Shown in pieces: positions 15,962 to 24,297 of a stretch of DNA of 62,380 nt. Positions within the stretch are counted from its first letter, which is position 1. Each line of letters opens with the position of its first letter. The notes beneath the pieces are model-generated. The model was not told the origin of the DNA, did no database searches, and worked only from the letters and a program-made list of their open reading frames with translations. This stretch comes from a virus. Both the position numbers and the translations under genes were made by a program. The stretch lies in IMG/VR virus record IMGVR_UViG_3300048589_000279, positions 1-62,380 of that record, one strand, 5' to 3'.

Positions 15962-15973
15962 AGAACGGGCGGG
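15962..15973 (-). promoter_or_regulatory. Late motif copy B (CCCGCCCGTTCT)
   Basis: Coding-strand CCCGCCCGTTCT, 33 nt upstream of the scaffold ATG (15928). It is flanked by ACGGGC...GCCCGT, forming a 6-bp inverted repeat. It would provide a promoter for scaffold and coat separate from the lysis cassette upstream. Confidence 0.6.
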
Positions 15974-15981
15974 AAAGCCCG

Positions 15982-16533
15982 TCACGCCTCATTGGTCGAG
16001 ATGGCTCCGGCGGCTGTCACCCGGTAGGGCTTGACGGTCTTGGGAATCTGCAAATAGGGCGGGCGCCGGCAGGCAATCATCCGGTTTTTGGCGATCCGGG
16101 TGATGCAAACCTGATTGGACTGGTTCCCGCCGAGAACATGGAAAGAGGTGGCATCCTCCGCGACGTAGAATCCGACATGGCCGCCGCCGCCGGGACGCTC
16201 GAAAACAAGGATGTCGCCCAAGGACGGTTCCGGCGACTTGGTGCCATACTTCGACCAGTTCCGCGCCCAGAGCGGGTCTTTCACCACTTCGGCTGGGTTC
16301 TTGACGCGACGGTAACAGAGGATTGCGGCGAAGAGTCCGCACCACGGGATGTCGTCGTCGGAGTATCCGCTGATTTTTACGCCGGCCAGATTCAACTCGT
16401 CACGCCATTCCATGATTGTCCGGTTGCTGCCCTTTCCAACAACCTCCTTCACTCCATATTCAGAGAGGCCGAAACGGATGACATTCGGGAGGCCACGGAG
16501 TTTCGTCAGCCATTGGTATTGGGTAGGAATCAT
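15982..16533 (-). CDS. Endolysin, NlpC/P60-CHAP-like (TIGR02594 type)
   Basis: A 183-aa peptidoglycan hydrolase. DIPWCGLF places the nucleophile at C65; GDILVFERPGGGGHVGFYVA gives the catalytic His at 119; and the block GGNQSNQVCITRIAKNR is typical of the TIGR02594 endolysin group. There is no signal peptide, so release depends on a holin. Start ATG 16533 overlaps the lipoprotein stop. It is the last gene of a fully coupled lysis cassette. Confidence 0.88.
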   Translation of the reverse strand: MIPTQYQWLTKLRGLPNVIRFGLSEYGVKEVVGKGSNRTIMEWRDELNLAGVKISGYSDDDIPWCGLFAAILCYRRVKNPAEVVKDPLWARNWSKYGTKSPEPSLGDILVFERPGGGGHVGFYVAEDATSFHVLGGNQSNQVCITRIAKNRMIACRRPPYLQIPKTVKPYRVTAAGAISTNEA

Positions 16534-16784
16534 TTTAGTAGCAGGGTGAGACCGGAGGCGGCAACAGCCGATCCGGCGAGTTTAATGCGTTCAGCGGATG
16601 CGCTGGTGGCGGAACTGTGATCGACGGTGGCGGTCTTCCATGTGACTGAGCCATCGGCCTTCTGGTGGTATTCGAGGCCGGTCATGTCGCCTTGGAATCG
16701 CGCGATTGGCTTACCGTCGCGGTAGAAAACGGTTTGAGCGCATCCGGACAAGGCAACGGCGGCGGCAAGGATCGGGATTTTCAT
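16530..16784 (-). CDS. Small lipoprotein, possible o-spanin-like (84 aa)
   Basis: An N-terminal signal (MKIPILAAAVALSGC) ends in a lipobox, so Cys15 is probably lipidated and the protein exported to the envelope. A hydrophobic Ala/Gly/Leu segment closes the protein. Its place next to the endolysin suggests an outer-membrane spanin component, although it lacks the Pro-rich body of Rz1 proteins. Start and stop are both in four-base overlaps. Confidence 0.65.
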   Translation of the reverse strand: MKIPILAAAVALSGCAQTVFYRDGKPIARFQGDMTGLEYHQKADGSVTWKTATVDHSSATSASAERIKLAGSAVAASGLTLLLK

Positions 16785-17704
16785 GGGGCCGGGGTGGCTT
16801 CGATTTTCAGGCGGAAGAATTGGCGTGGCTTTTGCTCAATCTCAAAAACTCTCAGTTCGTTCCAATTTGAGAGATCGTCGCAATCCTGCACGGTCAGGCG
16901 CACCATCGGCGCGGGGGAAACAGGGACGTAGGTGCCTGCCAGCGAGACTTCCGCGGCAGCGGCGCGCGACTCCAAGCCCCAAAGCCGCACGAAGCGGGCT
17001 TCGACCAGAGGAAGATCGACATGCTTCTCCGCCGGGGTGGCCGCCCACTGTCCACGCAATGGCTCGCTCCATGAGATGCCGTCGAGGCTCGTTTCAATCT
17101 CGAAGGCTTCAATGATGCCGTTTGTTCCTTCGTCCTGGCGCGGCAGATACCAGAAACGGGACAACAACGCGGGCTGCGGCAGTTCGATGCGGAGGAAGTG
17201 CGGTGGAATCGCTCCGCCCCATGTCGTGTGCCAGAGCGTATTCGGGTTCCCGTCGATCGCGTTGGCGGCCTTGTTGTCCTCCCGAATGACTTCGGCGCTC
17301 GATGCCGTGGCGATCCATCCATCCTGCGACAACCGTGGAATGGCGGCCGCAGTCGTCGCCGTGATTGCCGGAGCTTCGGCAGATTCCGTGCCGGCCGTGT
17401 TCACGGCTTTGAGCGAAAAATGGTAGAGCGTTGCGCTGGCGAGGTTTTCAACCACGCAGGAGGTGACGTTGCCGACTGGAATGCTGCGGGTCCATTCGCC
17501 GGGAGCAGGACCTACGAGAACGACATAGCCGGCGATGTCTGGCTCCGGGTTGGGATTCCATGCCAATTTGACCTCCGCGCCGAAGCACGACTTGGCATTG
17601 ATCGCCGCGAAAATGATTACGACGACCACCCAAAACAACAGCCCCGGCCACCATTGTTCGCCAATGGCTTTGCGCCGGTCGTCGTTGTCGTCTGGTGAAG
17701 TCAT
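16781..17704 (-). CDS. Membrane-anchored FN3 + discoidin (F5/8 type C) domain protein
   Basis: A 307-aa protein. After a charged cytoplasmic start, residues about 15-40 form a transmembrane helix (WWPGLLFWVVVVIIFAAINA). Next comes an FN3-like domain (EVKLAWNPNPEPDIAGYVVL ... ATLYHFSLKAVNTAG, about 43-115), then a discoidin-like domain at 130-260 (NAIDGNPNTLWHTTW, SLDGISWSEPLRGQW, ARFVRLWGLES), and a short beta tail. Discoidin domains bind carbohydrates. Start at ATG 17704 (ATGA). Its position inside the lysis cassette suggests an envelope role, for example spanin-like bridging or superinfection exclusion; this is inference. Confidence 0.75.
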   Translation of the reverse strand: MTSPDDNDDRRKAIGEQWWPGLLFWVVVVIIFAAINAKSCFGAEVKLAWNPNPEPDIAGYVVLVGPAPGEWTRSIPVGNVTSCVVENLASATLYHFSLKAVNTAGTESAEAPAITATTAAAIPRLSQDGWIATASSAEVIREDNKAANAIDGNPNTLWHTTWGGAIPPHFLRIELPQPALLSRFWYLPRQDEGTNGIIEAFEIETSLDGISWSEPLRGQWAATPAEKHVDLPLVEARFVRLWGLESRAAAAEVSLAGTYVPVSPAPMVRLTVQDCDDLSNWNELRVFEIEQKPRQFFRLKIEATPAP

Positions 17705-18273
17705 TTCAATTCCAGTTCCAGTTCGTTGCGGACCATCGTGAACCACTCCGGCGCTTCATCAATGTTGCAATGGTTGTAAGGCAGCACACGAGGTTCATGG
17801 ATGACCTGATGCGGCAGAGTGGGGACGATTTGATGTCCACACGGGATGCTGATGGTTTGCCTCACGGATGCGACCCGCCGGATGGCGGGCGGGAGGTGGA
17901 TTTTTGTCCTGCGGTCGATGGAGTAGATATTGAGCGGGTTGGCTGGCAACCAGCGCGGCATCCATGTCGGGCGATAGACCGGATCGCAAAGCAGCGCCAA
18001 CGGGATCTTGATCCCGCGATCCGGTGCGAGCTTGGCGAACTTCATGCAGGTGTATCCGGCCCCCCACGAATAGCCGATCAAAATCACGGTATGGATTTCC
18101 TGCCTGACGAGCATGTCCATGAACGCATCAAGATCGCAATTCCATCGTCGCGGGTGGACCACGGTGAGCGATTCGTGGGCGAACTTGCGCGTGACTTGAA
18201 AATGCAAATCTTCCATCCCGGACTGGTTCTCCCCGGTTTGCAAGTGCCCTTGGAATTGGACGATTGCTTTCAT
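17701..18273 (-). CDS. Alpha/beta-hydrolase-fold esterase in lysis cassette
   Basis: A 190-aa protein starting MKAIVQFQGHLQTGENQSGM. HTVILIGYSWGAGY contains the nucleophile elbow G-x-S-x-G with Ser69. Asp97 (LLCDPVYRP) and His168 (NHCNIDEAPE) complete a plausible triad in the correct order. No signal peptide. It is translationally coupled to the holin-like gene upstream and the membrane protein downstream. By analogy with LysB esterases it may attack an envelope lipid or ester, but the substrate is unknown and a regulatory or metabolic role is possible. Confidence 0.8.
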   Translation of the reverse strand: MKAIVQFQGHLQTGENQSGMEDLHFQVTRKFAHESLTVVHPRRWNCDLDAFMDMLVRQEIHTVILIGYSWGAGYTCMKFAKLAPDRGIKIPLALLCDPVYRPTWMPRWLPANPLNIYSIDRRTKIHLPPAIRRVASVRQTISIPCGHQIVPTLPHQVIHEPRVLPYNHCNIDEAPEWFTMVRNELELELK

Positions 18274-18719
18274 AACTTGTCGAGGTAGTGGGAAATGATA
18301 ACCGTGAGGACGGCCCCGATAACGCTGGCGAAAAACGCAATTGCGGACCACACCCCGAGCACCCAAGCGCGCTGCTTGTCGATCTTGTGAAACTCCTCTT
18401 TTACCCCCTGCATGGCGAGTATGTTGATTTTGTCGCTTTCCACGCGCGCACGGTCGAACTCCAGCATTTTCAGTTCCAGCCTTTCCACTCGCTCGGTCTG
18501 TGCGGTGAGGAGTTTGACCGTGTGTGTTAGGTCATTCGACAACTGGACGCACGCGCCGGGATTCGGGCATTCCGCTTTTGCGGCACGCAGGGCATTAACG
18601 TTGACGGAATTTGTGAGAGCGTCGAGTTTCTCGAAAATCTTGGTGATGTCGGTGGCGATCCGGTCTTCCAACCGATCCACACGGGTTTCCAGTTTGTCGA
18701 TTCGGTCGTCGGATGTCAT
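18270..18719 (-). CDS. XhlA-like holin/coiled-coil membrane protein
   Basis: A 149-aa protein with a long N-terminal coiled coil (DRIDKLETRVDRLEDRI) and a single C-terminal transmembrane segment (LGVWSAIAFFASVIGAVLTV), ending in a short charged tail. This is the layout of XhlA-type lysis proteins, which work with a holin and endolysin. It is first in a coupled cassette of XhlA-like, hydrolase, discoidin protein, lipoprotein and endolysin, so it is probably the holin or holin partner. Confidence 0.7.
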   Translation of the reverse strand: MTSDDRIDKLETRVDRLEDRIATDITKIFEKLDALTNSVNVNALRAAKAECPNPGACVQLSNDLTHTVKLLTAQTERVERLELKMLEFDRARVESDKINILAMQGVKEEFHKIDKQRAWVLGVWSAIAFFASVIGAVLTVIISHYLDKL

Positions 18720-18735
18720 GGGTGGTTTCTACGTT

Positions 18736-19983
18736 TCAGAGAGTGGGATCGGCGGCGACGGTGACAGTGTAGCCGGTGGCGGAACCTGCGCGTGTATCGG
18801 CCAGTGCGATCATGTTATTAATTACGGCGGGCAACAATCCCAGCTCTCCGCCCGCACTTTCCAATGCCCATCCATCATTTGCGACGGGAACCAAATGAGG
18901 AGAACCGGAGTCACCGGCATACAGGATGTGTGCGAATTTATAGCCGGGCTTGTTGCTCAAGTCTTCCCTTCCGTCTAAGTCCCAATAAGAAGTGCTTTGA
19001 TAAGTAAATCCGGAAGTTTGCGCGGTAATTCCCAACCCTAGCGGGTCGGGTGGATACGGTCTGGTATTTAAATCATAATCTTGATTCCATGCGGAAATCG
19101 GGGCAAGCAGACCTTCGTTGCCGTAAAAAATCATGGAGTAATACTGCGGGCAGTAGAAGCTTCCAGAAAGCGCGAAACTCTGGATGTTATGCAGCCACTC
19201 ACCAACGACGGGAAGCGGGGCGATGGTGCCGGGCATGGCGGCATTCAGCCGGAACAGTGCAACGTCGGGACCGCTGTATTCCTGTTGTAAATTCACCTCA
19301 GATACAACCGTTGCAGACGTGATGTTGTTATTCACGTCAGAAAAATAGATGGTGCTTCCAACGTAAGACCCGCCGTAATGACCGCAACCGATGAGATGCT
19401 GCGGCGTGACAAGTGCAAAGCGCTTGCCGCGAATTGCGCCGGTTGGAGGCACGTTGTATCCAGCAATGGGAATGCCGGTCAGCTTGACATGTGGGATGAT
19501 TCCCGTGTTGGCACGGACAATGTTATTGCCCGACATTTCGAGAAACTTGTTGTCCGGAAGCGCATCGCAAAGCGCAATCACCCGGTTTCTGGAATACTCG
19601 GCGTATGTGTCGGCAACTGGCGCAAACGATGTATTTGACACCTGTCCTCCGGTATTCCCGAAAAACACACTTTGGGTTCGTATCTCCGCTTTGCCATTGT
19701 CCACATACAGGCGCGTTGATCCGGTGAATCCACCGGATCGCCTTACAATCGGAAATGCGCTGTCATCCACGATGCCGGTGGACTCGCCTCGCACCGATCC
19801 ATTTCCAAAGTTGATTCCTTCCAGCAGATAATCATTGTGCGATGCTGCTGCGGTGGATGTCTGGAAAGTTAGGTTCCTGTGCGTTTTTTCTCCTGTTGTA
19901 TTCGGGGTGTCCACAACCGTCTGCGGCTTGATGCTGCTGACAATCGGCGCAAACTCAAACGGAGATTTTTGAACAATGGTCAC
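18736..19983 (-). CDS. Virion-associated protein with trypsin-like serine protease domain
   Basis: A 415-aa protein. The N-terminal 170 residues are beta-rich and fibre-like. Residues about 185-365 carry the chymotrypsin signature: VTPQHLIGCGHYG (catalytic His202), SGPDVALFRL (Asp240) and YAGDSGSPHL (Ser359 in GDSGSP). The triad order and spacing fit an S1-type fold. Its ATG 19983 overlaps the stop of the 331-aa gene. The domain may process virion proteins, digest a host surface protein during entry, or be a binding fold; the intact triad favours activity. No signal peptide. Confidence 0.75.
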   Translation of the reverse strand: MTIVQKSPFEFAPIVSSIKPQTVVDTPNTTGEKTHRNLTFQTSTAAASHNDYLLEGINFGNGSVRGESTGIVDDSAFPIVRRSGGFTGSTRLYVDNGKAEIRTQSVFFGNTGGQVSNTSFAPVADTYAEYSRNRVIALCDALPDNKFLEMSGNNIVRANTGIIPHVKLTGIPIAGYNVPPTGAIRGKRFALVTPQHLIGCGHYGGSYVGSTIYFSDVNNNITSATVVSEVNLQQEYSGPDVALFRLNAAMPGTIAPLPVVGEWLHNIQSFALSGSFYCPQYYSMIFYGNEGLLAPISAWNQDYDLNTRPYPPDPLGLGITAQTSGFTYQSTSYWDLDGREDLSNKPGYKFAHILYAGDSGSPHLVPVANDGWALESAGGELGLLPAVINNMIALADTRAGSATGYTVTVAADPTL

Positions 19984-20975
19984 GGCACGAAGTTTTGTGT
20001 GAGTTTTGCGATGCCGTGCGCGGTGATGGCGGTTATGTTCTCGGAATCGGGAGGGATGACGAGCTTGAGGACAAGCGTGTTTGCAACTGATGCGGCAATC
20101 AGTGGTGTCGCACCCTGCAAAAATCTGGTTTGCGCGCTAGTATTGTAAATGGTTTCTATGGCAGTGGTTGCCCCATCACTGGGAGCGGATTGTGCCATAA
20201 AATCAAGCCCTAACCCTTCTTGAGTTTTCAGTGATTCTATCCTAATAACGGCGGCACTTTGAAGCGTCCGCAGAGCGTTATTAAAACGCACTCTGCAAAT
20301 CGGATGGGTTCCAACATCCACCGCAAACCCGCTGTCCCAGTCGTTGATGCTTTCACCGAGTGGGCGCGAGCCATAATCTACTGACAAATAACCCTCATAC
20401 GGCCCCGGTGTTCCTGCAACTTTGATTGATACATCGAACTCCAGCCAATGATATACGTCATTCTCCATGAATGCGGCAGGTATATCCCACGATGCCAGCA
20501 GGATGCCGCCGACTCCGGTTTGCGTTTTGGCGAACCTCACCGGGTCAAATGAAACAAGCGGAACCTCCCCGTAATGCAACACTCCGCTTTTTTGGCCAAG
20601 TGAATTGGCGGGTATTGTGACACCATCGGAGTCGGGAAGAGTGAGCCAGTTAGGCGTTATAACCTCCGGCAGATACTCCGCGCCAATGCGTGTGGCGTCG
20701 TCGGCATTACCCTTGAGCTTGTCGAGGATGGTTTCGGTGGTGCCGCCTCCAACCTCTTCTGCTGATACCGCTTCGCCGGTTTCCTGGTTGATGAGCGCCA
20801 ATGCATATCGGGCAACCGTGGCTTTCGGGAGTTCGGTTCCGACGTTGGCGGGTTTGTAGAGCTTGGCGACATCCTCAAAGGAATCGCCGGCCGGTTCGCG
20901 GGTGTTGGCTCCGCGCACGTTGGACGCGGGCTTGGGAAGTCTCTGTGATTTTCCGACAGTTGGATCGATTGGCAT
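19980..20975 (-). CDS. Putative tail fibre/spike subunit (331 aa)
   Basis: Starts MPIDPTVGKSQRLPKPASNV. The basic, Pro-containing N-terminus and a helical DNA- or virion-attachment-like region (EDVAKLYKPANVGTELPKAT) are followed by a beta-sandwich-like C-terminus (VYHWLEFDVSIKVAGTPGPY). It is coupled to the protease-domain protein downstream. The order portal, small basic protein, this gene, protease suggests a tail fibre or spike pair. No family is recognised. Confidence 0.5.
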   Translation of the reverse strand: MPIDPTVGKSQRLPKPASNVRGANTREPAGDSFEDVAKLYKPANVGTELPKATVARYALALINQETGEAVSAEEVGGGTTETILDKLKGNADDATRIGAEYLPEVITPNWLTLPDSDGVTIPANSLGQKSGVLHYGEVPLVSFDPVRFAKTQTGVGGILLASWDIPAAFMENDVYHWLEFDVSIKVAGTPGPYEGYLSVDYGSRPLGESINDWDSGFAVDVGTHPICRVRFNNALRTLQSAAVIRIESLKTQEGLGLDFMAQSAPSDGATTAIETIYNTSAQTRFLQGATPLIAASVANTLVLKLVIPPDSENITAITAHGIAKLTQNFVP

Positions 20976-21002
20976 GGTCGTAGTTGGTTCGAGTTGTGCT
21001 GA

Positions 21003-21179
21003 TTATTTGGATGGTGGTTTGGAAGGAGTCTTCCAGTTGGAAGATTTTGCTCTGGACTTCGCTCCTCGGAGGCGGGCGGCGTGGGATGTATCTTTTGGAT
21101 ATTGTGTCCACGGAGCTAAAAACCCGGTCTCGGTTTTTGTCACATAGTCGGGCATTTTCCTGACGTTTGGGCGAGGCAT
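21003..21179 (-). CDS. Small basic protein after portal (58 aa)
   Basis: ATG 21179 is preceded by CAACCACTCAAAACC. It opens MPRPNVRKMPDYVTKTETGF and ends in a Lys/Ser/Pro tail (SSNWKTPSKPPSK). Very basic with no predicted membrane segment. It lies between the portal gene and the fibre-like gene with short gaps on both sides. Function unknown. Confidence 0.6.
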   Translation of the reverse strand: MPRPNVRKMPDYVTKTETGFLAPWTQYPKDTSHAARLRGAKSRAKSSNWKTPSKPPSK

Positions 21180-21206
21180 GGTTTTGAGTGGTTGACGGTG
21201 GTTGGT

Positions 21207-23285
21207 TTAAGCGGCGGGAATCGCCGGTGATACGGGCGGCATGGGTGAATCTCCAGGTTGCTCGGTTCCCGGTTGCGAGGGTGGGGCGATCATTCCGGCG
21301 GCCTGCATGGCGGCCTGCAACGGTCCCTGCATCTCGGGTGGCACCATGGCCAGCAGGCTTGCCGGATCGGTCACGGCTTCCCGCAGGATCTTTTCGGCGT
21401 CCGTGAAGCCGTAGCTACGCAAAATCTGGATGTAGAGCCGGCGGGCCGCGGTCTTTTCCGGCTCGGGGATCTGGATGTATTCCATCAGTGCCTTGCTGGC
21501 TCCTAGGGCGTCTTCCAGCGCATCCACGTTCTGACTCTGCGACATGGTGAGGGAAACATTCGCCCGGAGTCCCTGCACGTCGCCAGGCGTGATCTTGAGC
21601 AATTCTGCGTCCTGTCCCTCGCCCCACACAAACGCTTCCTCCCGGTCGAGGTTGGCGTAATTGAGGTGGACGGAGTATTCCGTGGGATGCCGGATGTCCT
21701 TGGTGATCTGGGCTATTGGAACCTTCACCAAGACGGCGCCGCGGGTCGTCAGGTCGCGCACTCCGGTTGCCGTATTGCTGCCTGGAACGCCTTTCAACTC
21801 TCCCTGGGCGGCGGAGGTAATCCCGTAACGCATCTGCATCAACTGGTGCATCTGGTTCAAGAGTTCCACGCTTTGAGCGTTGGTTTCCGGGATCGTCTTG
21901 AATTGAAGTCCCATTTCCAGCGTTTCCCCAGGCATCAACTCGAACACCTTGTCGGGGTCTTGGTTGAAGTCCTTGGCCGTCTTCTTGTCCTTGAACTTGG
22001 ACGGGTCGAATCCCTTGATCGGCACCCGGGCGCTGCGGTCGTTGTAGGTGGTCGAGTTGTATTGGATGTCCACCGCGTTGTTGGCGTCCTCGCACCGCTC
22101 CCAATAGCCGATTCCCATGATCCGGCGTGGCACCTTGAAGCAGCGCACCGGAAAGACAGGAAGGAGGCCCGACGGGGAAATCCCGCGGAGATAGTTGCAT
22201 GACAGCATGATCCGCAGTTCCGGGATGAACACCACTTGCAGCCGCTTCGGGTTGTTCTTTTGGAACGGATCGCAGCGCATGAAGCCTTCCACGATCTCAA
22301 CCTCCGGGTTGGCATCCAGTTCCCAATTCACCGGTTGCGCTTCTACTTCGCCGCGGTGTGACCGGGCGTTCCCGTTCCTGCCGGCCGCCACGGCGCCTTG
22401 CAAGGAAAGGGCTTGGTCCTCGTCCAGTTCGTAGAAGGAAATGGCGTCTAGGACACCCATGCGGAAACGGTGGAAGAACGGGGTGTAGCGCAAGTCGAGT
22501 TGCGGGGCCATCGCGTCGAATGCGACATCCTCGTAATCCAGACAGTCGCACGCCACGTTGTTGTAAACCTCGTCCGTCTGCTCGATGAGCATTTCCTGCC
22601 ATTGAATGTCGGTCCCATCGAACTCGCCGGCGGTGATCCGTTCATCCACGGCTTCCTTTTCGGTGAGGAACTCGCCGGCCTCGTCCAAGAGCGCGGAATC
22701 GGTGGAAATGCGCCAAGCGACAAATTTCGATTCCTCGAAGGTTTCGATTTCCTTGATCCACCGGGGTTTGACGAAGACGAGGCCAAGATTGATGGCTACC
22801 TTCACGGCATCAGTCAGAGCTTCTTCGAGATTGGTCTGGTTGAACTTCCACTGGCTGTGCGCGGAAATCAGGCTGGCAAGGTTCGGGTCATTGGCCCCTT
22901 CGGGCTTCGCCTGCATCCATGGCCGGGTTCCGAAAAGGTCGTCGCTGGCCTGGGCGAACACGAAGTCACAGAATCCAGAAACCACTCCAAGAGTGTTGTT
23001 CTGCTTCTCAAAAATCGACCTGGACGCATCGGTAATGTTTGGGTCGGGAGCCGTAGTCTTTCGGTCGGAATAGTCGTCTTCCGCCATCTTCTCGAACCGT
23101 TTGAGCTTCCCGCGCCAGTTGCTCAATGCCCCGTGAAGCGCCCCCCACCGGTCAACGGCATGGTTCAAAAGCCATTCCGCCTGCACTTCATTGAGCGACT
23201 TTGACAGGGGGGTTTTCCCTGCCGAAAGGATGCGTTTCGTTGGATTCTCCCCATCAGGGGCGGGCGTTGCGGTAGAAACGAGCAT
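21207..23285 (-). CDS. Portal protein
   Basis: A 692-aa protein of the large podovirus-type portal class. An N-terminal helical region (LNEVQAEWLLNHAVDRWGAL) precedes the core: SSIFEKQN-type helix, RTPWMQAKPEG, LRYTPFFHRFRMG, MGIGYWERCEDANNAVDIQY and a long helical stem MHQLMQMRYGITSAAQGEL. The C-terminal crown is Pro/Ala/Met-rich. It would form the dodecameric DNA channel at the capsid vertex. ATG 23285 has the repeated late motif 30 nt upstream. It lies downstream of the giant protein on the same strand but is separated from it by a divergent plus-strand gene. Confidence 0.85.
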   Translation of the reverse strand: MLVSTATPAPDGENPTKRILSAGKTPLSKSLNEVQAEWLLNHAVDRWGALHGALSNWRGKLKRFEKMAEDDYSDRKTTAPDPNITDASRSIFEKQNNTLGVVSGFCDFVFAQASDDLFGTRPWMQAKPEGANDPNLASLISAHSQWKFNQTNLEEALTDAVKVAINLGLVFVKPRWIKEIETFEESKFVAWRISTDSALLDEAGEFLTEKEAVDERITAGEFDGTDIQWQEMLIEQTDEVYNNVACDCLDYEDVAFDAMAPQLDLRYTPFFHRFRMGVLDAISFYELDEDQALSLQGAVAAGRNGNARSHRGEVEAQPVNWELDANPEVEIVEGFMRCDPFQKNNPKRLQVVFIPELRIMLSCNYLRGISPSGLLPVFPVRCFKVPRRIMGIGYWERCEDANNAVDIQYNSTTYNDRSARVPIKGFDPSKFKDKKTAKDFNQDPDKVFELMPGETLEMGLQFKTIPETNAQSVELLNQMHQLMQMRYGITSAAQGELKGVPGSNTATGVRDLTTRGAVLVKVPIAQITKDIRHPTEYSVHLNYANLDREEAFVWGEGQDAELLKITPGDVQGLRANVSLTMSQSQNVDALEDALGASKALMEYIQIPEPEKTAARRLYIQILRSYGFTDAEKILREAVTDPASLLAMVPPEMQGPLQAAMQAAGMIAPPSQPGTEQPGDSPMPPVSPAIPAA

Positions 23286-23315
23286 GCGCGAAACGTAGCC
23301 GCCTTGAATCGTCTA

Positions 23316-23327
23316 TGAACGGGCGGG
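23316..23327 (-). promoter_or_regulatory. Late motif copy C (CCCGCCCGTTCA)
   Basis: Coding-strand CCCGCCCGTTCA, exactly 30 nt upstream of the portal ATG (23285). It lies in the 124-bp divergent gap facing the plus-strand gene at 23410. GGTTCCATGC just upstream is shared in part with copy A (GTTCCATGC). Confidence 0.65.
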
Positions 23328-23409
23328 GAAATGGCACCGGTTACGCATGGAACCGACGGCAGGAACTTCCGGATTGCGAAATTGTAACGGTTTGTGATGT
23401 ATTCAGCCC

Positions 23410-23901
23410 ATGGCGAACCGGAAAGTAGCTTCTCCCCCTGATCTCAAAACCCGTATTGCTTGCGTCAGATTGGTGCTGGATGCCGCCAAGCGCCACCAGG
23501 TGCCAGCGGCCTTGATCGTCTCCCACTCCAATCATCGGACGGCCTCCCAAGCACGCAAGGAGGCTCAGGCGGCCATGATTGAGGAACTCGGGATGAAACG
23601 CCGGTGGGTGGCGTTCATGTTCAATCGGGACTTGCGGCGCGTCCGTGCCTCGGAGCTTGGCCAGAAGGTCGATCGGAAATACTGCAAAAAAACGAGCAAG
23701 TTCCGGCACTTCCGGGAAATCCTTGTGCCGGTTGGCCTGCAACTCGTCTGGGTTGAATACTTGAACCTGCCGACGATCGGGCGCGCGCGGAGGATCGCTT
23801 GCCGGCCGATGTCACGGGAAGAATCCGCGGAAATCCAGTTGGTTCTCGGTTTCCTCAGTTGGCGGAATGTGAATCCCTACGGGAAACCGTCTCAGTCCTG
23901 A
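23410..23901 (+). CDS. Plus-strand HTH protein resembling the DnaA C-terminal domain
   Basis: A 163-aa basic protein, the only plus-strand gene inside the late region. Residues 45-85 (TASQARKEAQAAMIEELGMK ... FMFNRDLRRVRASEL) resemble the helix pair of DnaA domain IV or a related HTH, suggesting DNA binding. The gene diverges from portal and its end overlaps the convergent gene at 23892 by 10 bp. Its location and direction suggest a regulator, but the homology is only a pattern judgement. Confidence 0.5.
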   Translation: MANRKVASPPDLKTRIACVRLVLDAAKRHQVPAALIVSHSNHRTASQARKEAQAAMIEELGMKRRWVAFMFNRDLRRVRASELGQKVDRKYCKKTSKFRHFREILVPVGLQLVWVEYLNLPTIGRARRIACRPMSREESAEIQLVLGFLSWRNVNPYGKPSQS

Positions 23902-24251
23902 TTCTCGGGGGCCATCGAAACGACGTATCCGCCGGCCGGGTTGTCGCAAATCCCCACCGGCCGGATGCTCTTGAGCCTGCCGTTCTCGTATTTCAGGAAT
24001 CCGGCCAGCAGGTAGATCGCCTGTTGCTGCTCATGGGTGAGTTCCGCCGCCGGAACCGGATTGGCCTGCAACTCGTCGCAAATCTTGCGGGCCGGAGCGA
24101 AAAGGATGCGGTCCATCTGGTCTTCCGCGCTTTCAATCAAGACAAGCTCCTTGGAGTTCATCGAGAAACTGCTGCCGACTTTTGCCTGCATCGCCTCGAT
24201 CTTTTTCTTGGCCGCGAGTTGCTCCGGAGTCATCGAGGATCGGAAGTTCAT
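23892..24251 (-). CDS. Hypothetical protein after the giant gene (119 aa)
   Basis: Start at ATG 24251 (MNFRSSMTPEQLAAKKKIEA). Helical N-terminal half and a C-terminal segment ending in MAPENQD; no membrane segment. It follows the giant polyvalent gene by 46 bp and converges with the plus-strand HTH gene (10-bp overlap). No family is recognised. Confidence 0.6.
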   Translation of the reverse strand: MNFRSSMTPEQLAAKKKIEAMQAKVGSSFSMNSKELVLIESAEDQMDRILFAPARKICDELQANPVPAAELTHEQQQAIYLLAGFLKYENGRLKSIRPVGICDNPAGGYVVSMAPENQD

Positions 24252-24297
24252 GGCCGGAGGGATAGAACCTACGGCGCACGGTGTCAATCACGCTCTG

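Noticed and set aside
15929-15985. GTG 15985 as the scaffold start
   Set aside because: It overlaps the endolysin stop, but the added residues translate the regulatory motif itself, and ATG 15928 gives the spacing seen at the other four genes. GTG 15985 remains possible.
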